This document shows positions 16,966-25,588 of a stretch of DNA of 64,000 nucleotides, in pieces. The DNA comes from Mesorhizobium_K sp040049215 (GTDB lineage Bacteria > Pseudomonadota > Alphaproteobacteria > Rhizobiales > Rhizobiaceae): contig NZ_JBDZDN010000001.1 in the NCBI RefSeq assembly GCF_040049215.1, positions 2,480,001 to 2,544,000 of the forward strand. The letters are read 5' to 3'. Position 1 is the first letter of the stretch; each line of letters opens with the position of its first letter. The position numbers and the translations under genes were made by a program. The notes beneath the pieces are model-generated. The model did not search any database. It was not told the origin of the DNA and saw only the letters and a list, made by a program, of their open reading frames with translations.

Positions 16966-19308
16966 ATGACTGCGGTTCGCGCGGCACCGCAGGCAATGAA
17001 AACAAGCAAACCGGACGAGATACCAGAAGACATTTATGTCGGCTTCGTCCGGGCGTTGTTCTCGGACGCGAGCATTCTGCTGGTTGGCGCTCTGACGCAG
17101 GGGCTGGTCGGCCTGCTGGTCTATTGGAAGACCAAGGAGCCGATCTATCTCGTTCTCGCCGTCATGATGACGGTCGCCAGCGTCGGCCGCTATCTGGCCA
17201 TACGCAGGGTCGATCCGGACAGCATCGTCGGCTATGAGACCGCGCTCAGCTGGGAGCGCTACTACATCATCGCGGGCACGATCCAGGGCTTCTGCGTCGG
17301 GCTCTTCGCCTTCGTCAGCCTCTATGTCGCGCCCGACGCTTTTGGCGAGATCGCCGCCATATCCATGGTGCTCGCAAGCACCATCACCATCGCCGGACGC
17401 AATTTCGGCTCCCGGAAGATGGTCGCCATATTGTCGACGTCGGTGCTGGCGCCGATCACGCTCGGGCTGATGCTCAAGGGCGACTTCTACCACTTCATGC
17501 TCGGCCTGTTCGTCATCCCCTTCGTATTCTCGATCAACAAGATGGCGCACCTGGTGCGCACGGTGCTGTTCACAGCGATCAGCGAGGAAAAGAAGGCAAA
17601 CCGCATTGCCGAGCGCTTCAACCGGGCGCTGAATACCATGTCGCATGGGCTGGTCATGCTCGGGCCGAGCGGCCGCGTCGTGGTGGCGAATGCGGAAGCC
17701 GCGCACCTCATGTCCTTCCAGTCGCCCGATGCGCTGCTCGGTCGATCCATACACTCCATGCTCATGCGAGGTGTGGCGGGCGGGATGCTGGCCATCAAGG
17801 ACTGCAAGTTCATCGAGGGGCAGTTGACGCGCGCGCTTCGCGAAGGCAGGGACCGCAAGGTCCTTGTTTCGCTTTCCAACGGCCAGCATTTCGAGTTCTC
17901 TGCCCGAGAAGGCAGCCAGCAACTCGGCGTCATCACCTTCGAAGACGTTACCCAGCGCGTCGAGACCGAAGAAAAAATCCGTTCCATGGCGCGCTTCGAC
18001 AATCTGACCGGCCTGCCGAACCGAGCTTATTTCCACGAGCTCGTGGGTGAGACCATGTCCACCGGCGACCAGGACCGCTCCTGCGGCCTCGCCGTGCTCG
18101 ATCTCGACGATTTCAAGAGCGTCAACGATACGCTGGGACATCCCGTCGGCGATGGGCTGATCTACGCCGTCGCGGAGCGGCTCGCGGCCTTCGCCAGCGA
18201 CACCGTCAAGGTCAGCCGCTTCGGCGGCGACGAGTTCATGATCTTCATCGACAGGGTCGACGACGAAAGCCATCTGACCGGAATCCTGGACCAAATATTC
18301 GCCGGGCTCCAGGGCGACATCGACGTCGCCGGCCACGCGCTGCGCATCCAGGCAAGCGGCGGCGCCGTCCTGTCGCGCGTCAAGGACACCGACGTCGACG
18401 CGATGATCGTCAAGGCCGACCTTGCTCTCTACAAGGCCAAGGAGCTCGGCAAGAACGACTGGCGGCTGTTCGAGGCGGCGATGGACGCGGCCTTCCGCAA
18501 CCGCCAGCTTATGAAAGCGGATCTGCGCGCCGCGATCGAGGCAAAGTCGCTGCGTGTCGTCTACCAGCCGATCGTGACGATGGACACGATGCGCATCGCA
18601 AGCTGCGAGGCGCTCTGCCGCTGGGAGCACCGCGATCTCGGCCCGATATCGCCGGCCGTATTCATACCTCTCGCCGAGGAGATGGGGGTGATCTCCGAGA
18701 TCAGCCACTTCGTCCTGCAAGCCGCCTGCGCCGAATGCGTCCGCTGGCCGGAGCAGATCAGCGTATCGGTGAACCTGTCGGCCAAGGATTTCCGCAATCG
18801 CGATGTGATCGAAAAGGTGCGCAACGCGCTTTCGGCCTCGGGTTTGGCGCCGCACCGGCTCGAGATCGAGGTGACCGAGACGGCATTGCTCGACGACAAG
18901 TCGCTGACACGGCAGTATATCGAGGAACTGAAACGGCTCGGCGTGCGCATCGCGCTCGACGATTTCGGCACCGGCTATTCGAGCCTCAGCTATCTGCACA
19001 AGCTGCCCCTGGACAAGGTCAAGATCGACCGCAGCTTCCTCATGGACGTCGGCCAGAGCACGCGTTCGCTCGAACTGCTGAAGGGGATCGTCAATCTGTC
19101 GCGTCCGCTCGGCCTTACGGTTACCATCGAAGGGGTCGAGACTTTCGAGCAGCTGAAGATCCTTGCGCTTCAGGTCAAGCCGGATCTCGTGCAGGGGTTT
19201 CTGTTCGGCGCCGCGCTCTCCGCCTCCGGCATAGAAACGATGTCCAACACCGTTTGGCCTTTCGCCAAGGACATCCGCGAATCCAGAAGCGCCGCCGCCA
19301 AGCGCTGA
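16966..19308 (+). CDS. Membrane-bound GGDEF-EAL cyclic-di-GMP enzyme with PAS domain
   Basis: The 780-residue protein has five or six N-terminal membrane segments (about 30-205), a PAS-like region (about 215-330), a GGDEF domain with intact 'RFGGDEF' (about 418-424) and an EAL domain with 'EALCRW' (about 548), 'DDFGTGYSS' (about 665) and 'EGVE'. Both active-site motifs are intact, so it could make and degrade c-di-GMP. I do not see an RxxD inhibitory site at the usual place before GGDEF. ATG 16966 is used; an ATG at 16961 is in another frame. Confidence 0.92.
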   Translation: MTAVRAAPQAMKTSKPDEIPEDIYVGFVRALFSDASILLVGALTQGLVGLLVYWKTKEPIYLVLAVMMTVASVGRYLAIRRVDPDSIVGYETALSWERYYIIAGTIQGFCVGLFAFVSLYVAPDAFGEIAAISMVLASTITIAGRNFGSRKMVAILSTSVLAPITLGLMLKGDFYHFMLGLFVIPFVFSINKMAHLVRTVLFTAISEEKKANRIAERFNRALNTMSHGLVMLGPSGRVVVANAEAAHLMSFQSPDALLGRSIHSMLMRGVAGGMLAIKDCKFIEGQLTRALREGRDRKVLVSLSNGQHFEFSAREGSQQLGVITFEDVTQRVETEEKIRSMARFDNLTGLPNRAYFHELVGETMSTGDQDRSCGLAVLDLDDFKSVNDTLGHPVGDGLIYAVAERLAAFASDTVKVSRFGGDEFMIFIDRVDDESHLTGILDQIFAGLQGDIDVAGHALRIQASGGAVLSRVKDTDVDAMIVKADLALYKAKELGKNDWRLFEAAMDAAFRNRQLMKADLRAAIEAKSLRVVYQPIVTMDTMRIASCEALCRWEHRDLGPISPAVFIPLAEEMGVISEISHFVLQAACAECVRWPEQISVSVNLSAKDFRNRDVIEKVRNALSASGLAPHRLEIEVTETALLDDKSLTRQYIEELKRLGVRIALDDFGTGYSSLSYLHKLPLDKVKIDRSFLMDVGQSTRSLELLKGIVNLSRPLGLTVTIEGVETFEQLKILALQVKPDLVQGFLFGAALSASGIETMSNTVWPFAKDIRESRSAAAKR

Positions 19309-19401
19309 CCGCGCTTTCCAACCACCGCCCTCGCCAAGCGCCTGTTCGGCGCGACACGCTCGCGACGGATTTTGACGCTCTTTTGTCTCAATTTACGATT
19401 T

Positions 19402-19452
19402 GTTAAGGTTAACCGAGCGTAAATACCTTGCATGTAATTTAAAAGTTTACAT
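19402..19452. promoter_or_regulatory. AT-rich promoter region with two dyads before the FeeM-like gene
   Basis: In the AT-rich 190-base gap upstream of the acyltransferase gene are GTTAA-GG-TTAAC (19402-19413) and ATGTAA-N9-TTACAT (19432-19452), both exact. The second has the size of a lux-type dyad (21 bp) but not its usual bases. TTAA-N7-TAAA around 19409 is one base from a CtrA-type site. The region is probably the gene's promoter and control site; the regulator is not known. Confidence 0.4.
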
Positions 19453-19500
19453 ATTTCATGATTGCCTTACCCTAACGGGTGGCGGCTGAGGGCATTGAGT

Positions 19501-20283
19501 ATGTTTACGCAGGTGGCAGCGTTTCGCGAGGCAGCGGCTGTAGGCGAAGAAGCAACCGCGTCCCCGCCAGTATCCTCGTTTTCCAGCAAGGTAGAGGCGT
19601 TGCTGGAGCGCATCGAATACCGGCGTTGCGAAAGCGGCGAAGATCTCGAGGACATCTACCGGCTTCGCTACAAAGCCTACAAGCTGCATGGCTTCATCGA
19701 AGAATCCAGCAACCAGATGGTTACGGACGATCTGGATGACGCACCCAATTGTTATCGCTTCGGCGTCTTCATCGACGGCGAACTGGTCAGTACGGTACGG
19801 ATACACCATATTTCGGAGGCCGAGCCCTACGGGCCGGTGATGAAAACCTTCGACGATATCCTGCGCCCGCGGCTGCTGCGTGGCGAGAGCTTCATCAATC
19901 CGACCATGCTCGCCGCCGAGCCCTACTACCGGTCCCCCCTGCAGGCCTTGCCGTATCTGACGCTGAGGCTGGGTCTGGTGGCCAGCGTCTATTTCGACGC
20001 CACCAGCTGCATCGGCGTGGTCCGGGAGGAGCATACGGCGTTCTACCGGCGCATCTTTGGCGCCGTGCCGGTCGGCGAGGCGAGGGCGTATCCTCCGATC
20101 AGCGTGCCCGTCATCCTCTACGACGCGAATTGCGCGGCCAACAGGCAGCCTATCCTCAAGCGGTTTCCGTTCTTCAAATCGACGCCGGTGGAGCAACGCA
20201 TGCTGTTTGCCAAGCCGGCCAAGGGGGAACTCGCGCCCCTTACCATCCTGCCGACCGCGAAATATTATCGCGACGCCGCGTAG
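19501..20283 (+). CDS. FeeM/LuxI-like N-acyl amino acid synthase
   Basis: This 260-residue soluble protein has the pattern of FeeM-type N-acyltransferases, which share the autoinducer-synthase/GNAT fold: 'RLRYKAYKLHGF' (about 54-65) followed by acidic residues (about 76-80), 'GELVSTVRIH' with the conserved Arg (about 100), and 'FYRRIFGAVPVGEARAYP'. FeeM enzymes join acyl chains from acyl carrier protein to amino acids such as tyrosine. The natural substrate cannot be told. The ATG at 19501 follows GAGGG; an earlier in-frame ATG-less extension to 19462 looks spurious. It lies after the c-di-GMP gene on the same strand. Confidence 0.72.
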   Translation: MFTQVAAFREAAAVGEEATASPPVSSFSSKVEALLERIEYRRCESGEDLEDIYRLRYKAYKLHGFIEESSNQMVTDDLDDAPNCYRFGVFIDGELVSTVRIHHISEAEPYGPVMKTFDDILRPRLLRGESFINPTMLAAEPYYRSPLQALPYLTLRLGLVASVYFDATSCIGVVREEHTAFYRRIFGAVPVGEARAYPPISVPVILYDANCAANRQPILKRFPFFKSTPVEQRMLFAKPAKGELAPLTILPTAKYYRDAA

Positions 20284-20334
20284 ATCGCCGTGCGTTCTGC
20301 GGACGCACAAAGGACGATTTCACTATTTGATTGA

Positions 20335-20385
20335 ACATCGGAATATTCCGAAAACCGGATTCCGATTTTCGGTCCGATGCTCTTC
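20335..20385. repeat. Rhizobial dispersed palindromic element (RPE-like)
   Basis: A perfect CGGAATATTCCG (20339-20350) overlaps a larger dyad with arms CCGAAAA (20348-20354) and TTTTCGG (20366-20372), followed by CCGATGCTCTT. The string around 'CCGAAAACCGG...TTTTCGG...GATGCTCT' resembles the palindromic element I recall as common between rhizobial genes. It lies between the FeeM-like gene and the acyl-CoA ligase and may end or protect transcripts. A 6-bp stem at 20290-20308 just after the first gene may assist termination. Confidence 0.6.
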
Positions 20386-20509
20386 AGGCTGACGCCTCCC
20401 CGATCGTTTCCTCTTATTGCCTCATCCCAACGATGGGGTTGCGCGCCGCGATGCCGCTGGCATTATGGCCGCAACAACCGCGAACAAGCGGGACGGGAGG
20501 AGCACGCAC

Positions 20510-22489
20510 ATGGTTGCGACGGCCTTGGCCGGCGGCATGGACACGTTCCCGAAATATCTGCTGCGCAATGCCGAAAGGCTGGGCGACCGCCCGGCCATGC
20601 GTCACAAGGATTTCGGCATCTGGCAGAGCTGGACCTGGCGCGAACAGCTCGAAGAGGTCCGCAAGCTTGCGATCGGCCTGCAGTCGCTCGGTCTCGGCAA
20701 GGGAGAGAGGATCGCGGTGATCGGGGCCAACCGTCCGCGCCTCTATTGGACCTTCGCGGCGGCACAATCGCTCGGCGCCATTCCGGTGCCGGTCTATGCC
20801 GACGCCGTGGCCGACGAGATGGCCTATGTGCTCGACCATGCCGGCGTCCGTTTCGCCGTCGTGCAGGACCAGGAGCAGGTCGACAAGATCAGGTCATGCG
20901 CCGACAAGATCCCGGCCCTTACCGACATCATCTACGACGAACCGCGCGGCCTGGCCCTCTATCCGCCGGCCGGACTCCATGCCTTTTCGGCCGTTCAGGC
21001 CTTAGGCGCCGAACGGTTGCGGGCCGACCCGTCCCTCGGCGAAGCCTGGGTGAACGCGATCCGAGCCGCAAGCGGCGAAGACATATGCGTGATGCTCTAC
21101 ACGTCGGGGACGACCGGCCGCTCGAAAGGCGTCATGCTGAAGGCCGCGGGCGCGGTCAGGGCGGCAAGGGACACGGTCGCCTTCGATGGCCTGACCGAAA
21201 ACGACAGCGTGCTCGCCTATCTGCCGCTCGCCTGGGTCGGCGACCACTATCTCAACTACGCCCAGGGGTATGTCGCCGGGCTCTGCATGAACTGCCCCGA
21301 AAGCGCCGATACGGTGCCGCAGGATCTGCGCGAGATCGGGCCTACCTTCTATTTCGCGCCGCCGCGCGTCTTCGAGTCGCTGCTGACCAGCGTGACCATC
21401 CGCATGCAGGACGCCGGCTGGCTGAAGCGCAAGCTGTTTGCCTATTTCATCGGCGTGGCGAAACGGCACGGCGAGGCTATCCTCGAAGGCCGGCCGGTAC
21501 GGCTGTCCGCCCGGTTCGCCTATGCGCTCGGCGAAGTGCTGATCTATGGTCCGCTCAAGAATGTCCTCGGCTTCTCCAACATCCGCGTCGCCTACACGGC
21601 CGGCGAGGCGATCGGACAGGATCTGTTTTCCTTCTTCCGCTCGCTCGGCATTAACCTCAAGCAGCTCTATGGCCAGACCGAAGCCTTCCTCTATGTGACC
21701 TGCCAGAAGGACGGCGCGGTGCGGGCTGATACGGTCGGTCCCCCCGCGCCAAACGTCGACATACGCATCTCCGACGCCGGCGAGGTGCATTTCCGTTCGC
21801 CCGGCATGTTCGCAGGCTATTTCAAACAGGAAGAGACGACCACGGAGGCGATGACGGCGGACGGATATGTCCGCACGGGCGATGCCGGCTTTTTCGATAC
21901 GGACGGGCAGTTGAAGATCATCGACCGCGCCAAGGACGTCGGCCGGCTGAAGACAGGGGCGTTGTTCGCACCGAAATATATCGAGAACACGCTGAAGTTC
22001 TTCCCCGACATCAAGGAGGCGGTGGCGTTCGGCAGCGGCCGCGACTTCTGCGCCGCCTTCCTCAACATAGACCTCCATGCGGTCGGCGACTGGGCGGAGC
22101 GCAACAACATCCCCTACGCTTCCTATCAGGAACTCGCCGGCCATCCCGAGGTCGCAAGGATCGTCGCCGCGCATGTCGATGCCACCAATCTGCGGCTGTC
22201 GCGGGAGCCGATGATATCAGGCGCGCAGGTCAGGCGGTTCCTGATCCTGCACAAGGAGCTCGACGCCGACGACGGCGAACTGACCCGCACGCTGAAGGTG
22301 CGCCGCGCCTTCGTGGCGGATCGCTATGCATCGCTCGTCGAGGCGCTCTATGACGGCTCGACCGAAAAATATGTCGAGACGGAAATGACCTACGAGGACG
22401 GCCGCAAGGGTACCGTGCGCGCGACCGTCCGCATTCATGAGGCGCGGACCTATCCAGCCGCGGCGCCGATGCTCGAGGCCGCCGCATGA
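20510..22489 (+). CDS. Long-chain acyl-CoA synthetase-type AMP-dependent ligase
   Basis: The 659-residue enzyme has the adenylate-forming signatures: 'YTSGTTGRSKG' (about 198-208, ATP binding), 'YGQTEA' (A5) and 'YVRTGD' (A7), in the long ACSL-like form. It activates a carboxylate with ATP and joins it to CoA. Chain-length preference is not readable. I chose ATG 20510 because GGGAGGAG sits at proper spacing; ATG 20465 would add 15 residues. The stop overlaps the start of the ABC ATPase gene (ATGA), tying the ligase to the transporter. Confidence 0.88.
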   Translation: MVATALAGGMDTFPKYLLRNAERLGDRPAMRHKDFGIWQSWTWREQLEEVRKLAIGLQSLGLGKGERIAVIGANRPRLYWTFAAAQSLGAIPVPVYADAVADEMAYVLDHAGVRFAVVQDQEQVDKIRSCADKIPALTDIIYDEPRGLALYPPAGLHAFSAVQALGAERLRADPSLGEAWVNAIRAASGEDICVMLYTSGTTGRSKGVMLKAAGAVRAARDTVAFDGLTENDSVLAYLPLAWVGDHYLNYAQGYVAGLCMNCPESADTVPQDLREIGPTFYFAPPRVFESLLTSVTIRMQDAGWLKRKLFAYFIGVAKRHGEAILEGRPVRLSARFAYALGEVLIYGPLKNVLGFSNIRVAYTAGEAIGQDLFSFFRSLGINLKQLYGQTEAFLYVTCQKDGAVRADTVGPPAPNVDIRISDAGEVHFRSPGMFAGYFKQEETTTEAMTADGYVRTGDAGFFDTDGQLKIIDRAKDVGRLKTGALFAPKYIENTLKFFPDIKEAVAFGSGRDFCAAFLNIDLHAVGDWAERNNIPYASYQELAGHPEVARIVAAHVDATNLRLSREPMISGAQVRRFLILHKELDADDGELTRTLKVRRAFVADRYASLVEALYDGSTEKYVETEMTYEDGRKGTVRATVRIHEARTYPAAAPMLEAAA

Positions 22490-23310
22490 ACGTGCAAGCT
22501 GCGTCAGCTCAGGGCGTTGTGGCTGACGACGGCATCGCGCCCGGCGAACTGCTGATGGACGTGCGTAACGTCTCGCTGTCCTTCGGCGGGGTCAAGGCCG
22601 TCACCGACATCTCCTTCGACGTGAGGAAGGGCGAGATCCGCGCCATCATCGGCCCCAACGGCGCCGGCAAGACTTCGATGCTCAACGTCATCAACGGCTT
22701 CTACACACCGCAAAAGGGGACCATCGTCTTTCGCGGCCGCGAGCGGCGGTCGATGAAGCCGCATCATGCCGTCAGGCAAGGGATTGCCCGGACATTCCAG
22801 AACGTCGCACTGTTCAGGGGCATGTCGACGCTGGACAACATCATGGCCGGGCGCTCGGTGCTGATGAAGCGCAACATCTTCTGGCAGATGCTCTGGCACG
22901 GCCCGGCGCTCGCCGAGGAGATCGAACACCGCAAGAAGGTCGAGGAGATCATCGATTTCCTCGAAATCGAGCACATCCGCCGCACGCCCGTCGGCAAGCT
23001 GCCCTACGGGCTGCAGAAGCGGGTAGAGCTCGGGCGCGCGCTCGCCATGGAGCCGTCGCTGTTGCTGCTCGACGAGCCGATGGCCGGCATGAATCTCGAG
23101 GAAAAGGAGGACATGAGCCGCTTCATCATCGACGTCAACCGGCAGCGCGGCACCACGATCGCACTTATCGAGCACGATATGGGGGTGGTGATGGACCTTT
23201 CCGACCGCGTCGTCGTTCTCGACTACGGCAAGAAGATCGCCGACGGCACGCCGGATGCCGTGAAATCCGACAGACAGGTCATCGACGCCTATCTCGGCGT
23301 CGCCCATTGA
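22486..23310 (+). CDS. Liv-type ABC transporter ATPase (LivG-like)
   Basis: The 274-residue ATPase has Walker A 'GPNGAGKTS', Q-loop 'ARTFQNVALF', Walker B 'LLLLDEPMAG' and switch His in 'IALIEHDMG', with the C-terminal extension of LivG proteins. The signature motif is LPYGLQKRVEL rather than a strict LSGGQ, a variation seen in this family. It is the first transporter gene after the acyl-CoA ligase and overlaps it. With the permeases downstream it would energise uptake of a branched-chain-like or organic acid substrate. Confidence 0.9.
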   Translation: MNVQAASAQGVVADDGIAPGELLMDVRNVSLSFGGVKAVTDISFDVRKGEIRAIIGPNGAGKTSMLNVINGFYTPQKGTIVFRGRERRSMKPHHAVRQGIARTFQNVALFRGMSTLDNIMAGRSVLMKRNIFWQMLWHGPALAEEIEHRKKVEEIIDFLEIEHIRRTPVGKLPYGLQKRVELGRALAMEPSLLLLDEPMAGMNLEEKEDMSRFIIDVNRQRGTTIALIEHDMGVVMDLSDRVVVLDYGKKIADGTPDAVKSDRQVIDAYLGVAH

Positions 23311-23321
23311 AAGGAAACGAC

Positions 23322-23471
23322 ATGGATCTCTCCAACCTGCCGCTCACGCCGCTGATCTCGCTCATCGCCGGCGTTGTCATCCTCATCATGCCGCGCCTGC
23401 TCAACTACATCGTCGCGATCTACCTGATCGTCATCGGCCTCCTCGGTATCTTCCCGCAACTCGCAGCCTGA
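23322..23471 (+). CDS. Small DUF3096-type membrane protein
   Basis: This 49-residue ORF begins MDLSNLPL and contains two hydrophobic stretches split by a Pro/Arg turn ('VVILIMPRLLNYIVAIYLIVI'-like, about 17-38). It matches the short DUF3096 family of inner-membrane proteins of unknown function. AAAGGAAACGAC gives a good ribosome site, and the gene sits 11 bases after the ATPase and 34 before the permease, so it is co-expressed with the transporter. It may be a small accessory subunit, which is unproven. Confidence 0.8.
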   Translation: MDLSNLPLTPLISLIAGVVILIMPRLLNYIVAIYLIVIGLLGIFPQLAA

Positions 23472-23505
23472 TCGGAATGCGCCGGTCTCGGCCAAGGGAG
23501 AAGCA

Positions 23506-24465
23506 ATGGAATTGCTGAATTCCATCCTCGTCAAACCTTTCGCCGACATGGCCGGCGCGCCGGATTTCCTGTTGCAGGTGCTGTGGGAAGGACTGGTCGC
23601 CGGCGTGCTCTACGCGCTGATCGCGCTCGGCTTCGTGCTGATCTACAAATCCTCGCGCATCTTCAACTTCGCGCAGGGCATCATGGTGGTCTTCGCGGCG
23701 CTGACTCTCGTGACCCTGCATGAGAAGGGCGTTCCGGCGCTGCTTGCCGTGCCGCTCACGCTGGTGGTCATGTTCGTGCTGGCAGTCGTCATCGAGCGCG
23801 TGGTGCTGCGCCCGCTGGTGAACCAGCCCGACATCATTCTGTTCATGGCCACGATCGGCATCACGCTGTTTCTGATCGGCTTCGGTGAGATCATTTTCGG
23901 CGGCGAGAACAAGGTGATGATCACCGAGGCGCTCTACATTCCGACCGGCAGCTATACGTTCGAGCCGTTCGGCGGCTTCGTCTCGATCGAGCAGAAGGAC
24001 CTCACGGCGGTCGTCGGCGCCGCCGTGCTCGTGTGCTGCCTTCTCCTTTTCCTCAACAGGTCACGGCTTGGCCGAGCCATCCGCGCGCTCGGCGACGATC
24101 ACCAAGCGGCACTTTCGGTCGGCATCTCCCTGTCCACCATCTGGGTGCTGGTGTGGTTCATCGCCGGCGTTATCGCGCTGGCGACCGGCATCGTCTGGGG
24201 CGCGCGGGCAGGCGTCTCCTTCGCGCTCGAAGTGATTGCGTTCAAGGCGCTGCCGGTGCTGATGCTGGGCGGGCTGGAATCGGTCACCGGCGCGATCGTC
24301 GGCGGCATCGCCATCGGCGTCCTTGAAAAGCTGTTCGAAATCTACTGGGGTCAGCCGCTGCTTGGCGGCAACACCGAAACGTGGTTCGCCTTCGTGCTGG
24401 CGCTGATCGTGCTGCTGTTCCGGCCGCAAGGCCTGTTCGGCGAGCGCATCATCGAGAGGGTGTGA
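23506..24465 (+). CDS. Liv-type ABC permease (LivH-like)
   Basis: The 319-residue integral membrane protein has LivH features: the N-terminal 'LWEGLVAGVLYALIALGFVLIYK' region, 'FNFAQGIMVV', and the ATPase-contact loop 'LGRAIRALGDDHQAALSVGI'. About eight hydrophobic segments are visible. GGGAGAAGCA precedes the ATG. It pairs with the LivM-like protein encoded three bases downstream. Confidence 0.9.
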   Translation: MELLNSILVKPFADMAGAPDFLLQVLWEGLVAGVLYALIALGFVLIYKSSRIFNFAQGIMVVFAALTLVTLHEKGVPALLAVPLTLVVMFVLAVVIERVVLRPLVNQPDIILFMATIGITLFLIGFGEIIFGGENKVMITEALYIPTGSYTFEPFGGFVSIEQKDLTAVVGAAVLVCCLLLFLNRSRLGRAIRALGDDHQAALSVGISLSTIWVLVWFIAGVIALATGIVWGARAGVSFALEVIAFKALPVLMLGGLESVTGAIVGGIAIGVLEKLFEIYWGQPLLGGNTETWFAFVLALIVLLFRPQGLFGERIIERV

Positions 24466-24468
24466 GGC

Positions 24469-25545
24469 ATGCTCTATCGCACCGCTGGCCAGTTCAAGAC
24501 GTCCTATGCCGCCGACCATGCGCTGTTTCCGGTGCGGCAGGATGCCTGGCTGCTGGGCATAATCCTCGTTTTCGCCTTCGTCATCTTCCCGCTCGCCGCC
24601 TCAGAATTCGCCTTCAAGGCGCTGCTCATCCCGGTGCTGATCTATTCGCTGGCCGCGCTCGGTCTCAACATCCTTACCGGTTATGCCGGGCAGCTTTCGC
24701 TCGGCACGGGCGCCTTCATGGGCGTCGGCGCCTATGCCTGCTACAAGCTGATCAGCATCTTCCCCGAACTCAATCCGATCGCGGCGATCTTCCTGTCCGG
24801 CTTCTTCTCGGCGGCCATCGGCGTCGCCTTCGGCCTGCCATCGCTGCGCATCAAGGGTTTCTACCTCGCCATCGCGACGCTCGCCGCGCAGTTTTTCCTC
24901 GTCTGGCTGTTCGAGAAATGGGCGTGGCTCTACAATTACAACTCGTCGGGCGCCATCCAGGTGCCGACCGTCGAGATGTTCGGGGTTCCGGCGTTCGGCC
25001 CGAACGCCCTTGCGATCGTGCAGTATTATGTCGTGCTCGGCATCGTGACGGTGATCACCATCGCGTCGATCAACATCACCCGCGGTCGCATCGGTCGCAT
25101 CTGGAAATCGGTGCGCGACATGGACATCGCCGCCGAGCTCGTCGGCATCAATTTGATGAAGGCGAAACTCTCGGCCTTTGCCGTTTCGTCCTACATCGTC
25201 GGCATTGCCGGCGCGCTGTTCGTCTTCCTGTGGCGCGGAGCCGCCGAACCGGTCGTGTTCGACATACCGCTCTCTTTCCGGGTCCTGTTCATCGCGATCA
25301 TCGGCGGCCTAGGCTCGATCCTCGGCAACTTCCTCGGCGCGGTCCTGATCGTGGCACTGCCGGTGCTGCTCGGCACGGTGCCGGCCGCGCTCGGCCTACC
25401 GATCAGTTCGGCCATGGTCGAACATCTCAACACGATGATCATAGGCGCGCTGATCATCATGTTCCTGATCGTCGAGCCGCACGGGCTCGCGCGCTTCTGG
25501 GCGATCACTAGGGAAAAGCTCATCATGTGGCCTTTCCCGCACTAA
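24469..25545 (+). CDS. Liv-type ABC permease (LivM-like)
   Basis: The 358-residue protein shows the LivM pattern 'LGLNILTGYAGQLSLGTGAFMGVGAY' and the loop 'IGRIWKSVRDMDIAAELVGIN', with about ten hydrophobic segments. It forms the heterodimeric channel with the LivH-like subunit. The gene follows after three bases and is translated from the shared transcript. Confidence 0.9.
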   Translation: MLYRTAGQFKTSYAADHALFPVRQDAWLLGIILVFAFVIFPLAASEFAFKALLIPVLIYSLAALGLNILTGYAGQLSLGTGAFMGVGAYACYKLISIFPELNPIAAIFLSGFFSAAIGVAFGLPSLRIKGFYLAIATLAAQFFLVWLFEKWAWLYNYNSSGAIQVPTVEMFGVPAFGPNALAIVQYYVVLGIVTVITIASINITRGRIGRIWKSVRDMDIAAELVGINLMKAKLSAFAVSSYIVGIAGALFVFLWRGAAEPVVFDIPLSFRVLFIAIIGGLGSILGNFLGAVLIVALPVLLGTVPAALGLPISSAMVEHLNTMIIGALIIMFLIVEPHGLARFWAITREKLIMWPFPH

Positions 25546-25588
25546 GGGGGCAATCCCGAATCCTGAAACGACAAGTGGAGGAAATGAC

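Noticed and set aside
16903..18999. A 698-residue open frame opposite the GGDEF-EAL gene
   Set aside because: The plus strand encodes intact GGDEF and EAL motifs; the minus frame is a shadow.
19402..19419. CtrA binding site controlling the synthase
   Set aside because: The match TTAA-N7-TAAA differs by one base from the consensus, and such near-matches are frequent in AT-rich gaps. It is mentioned only as a possibility.
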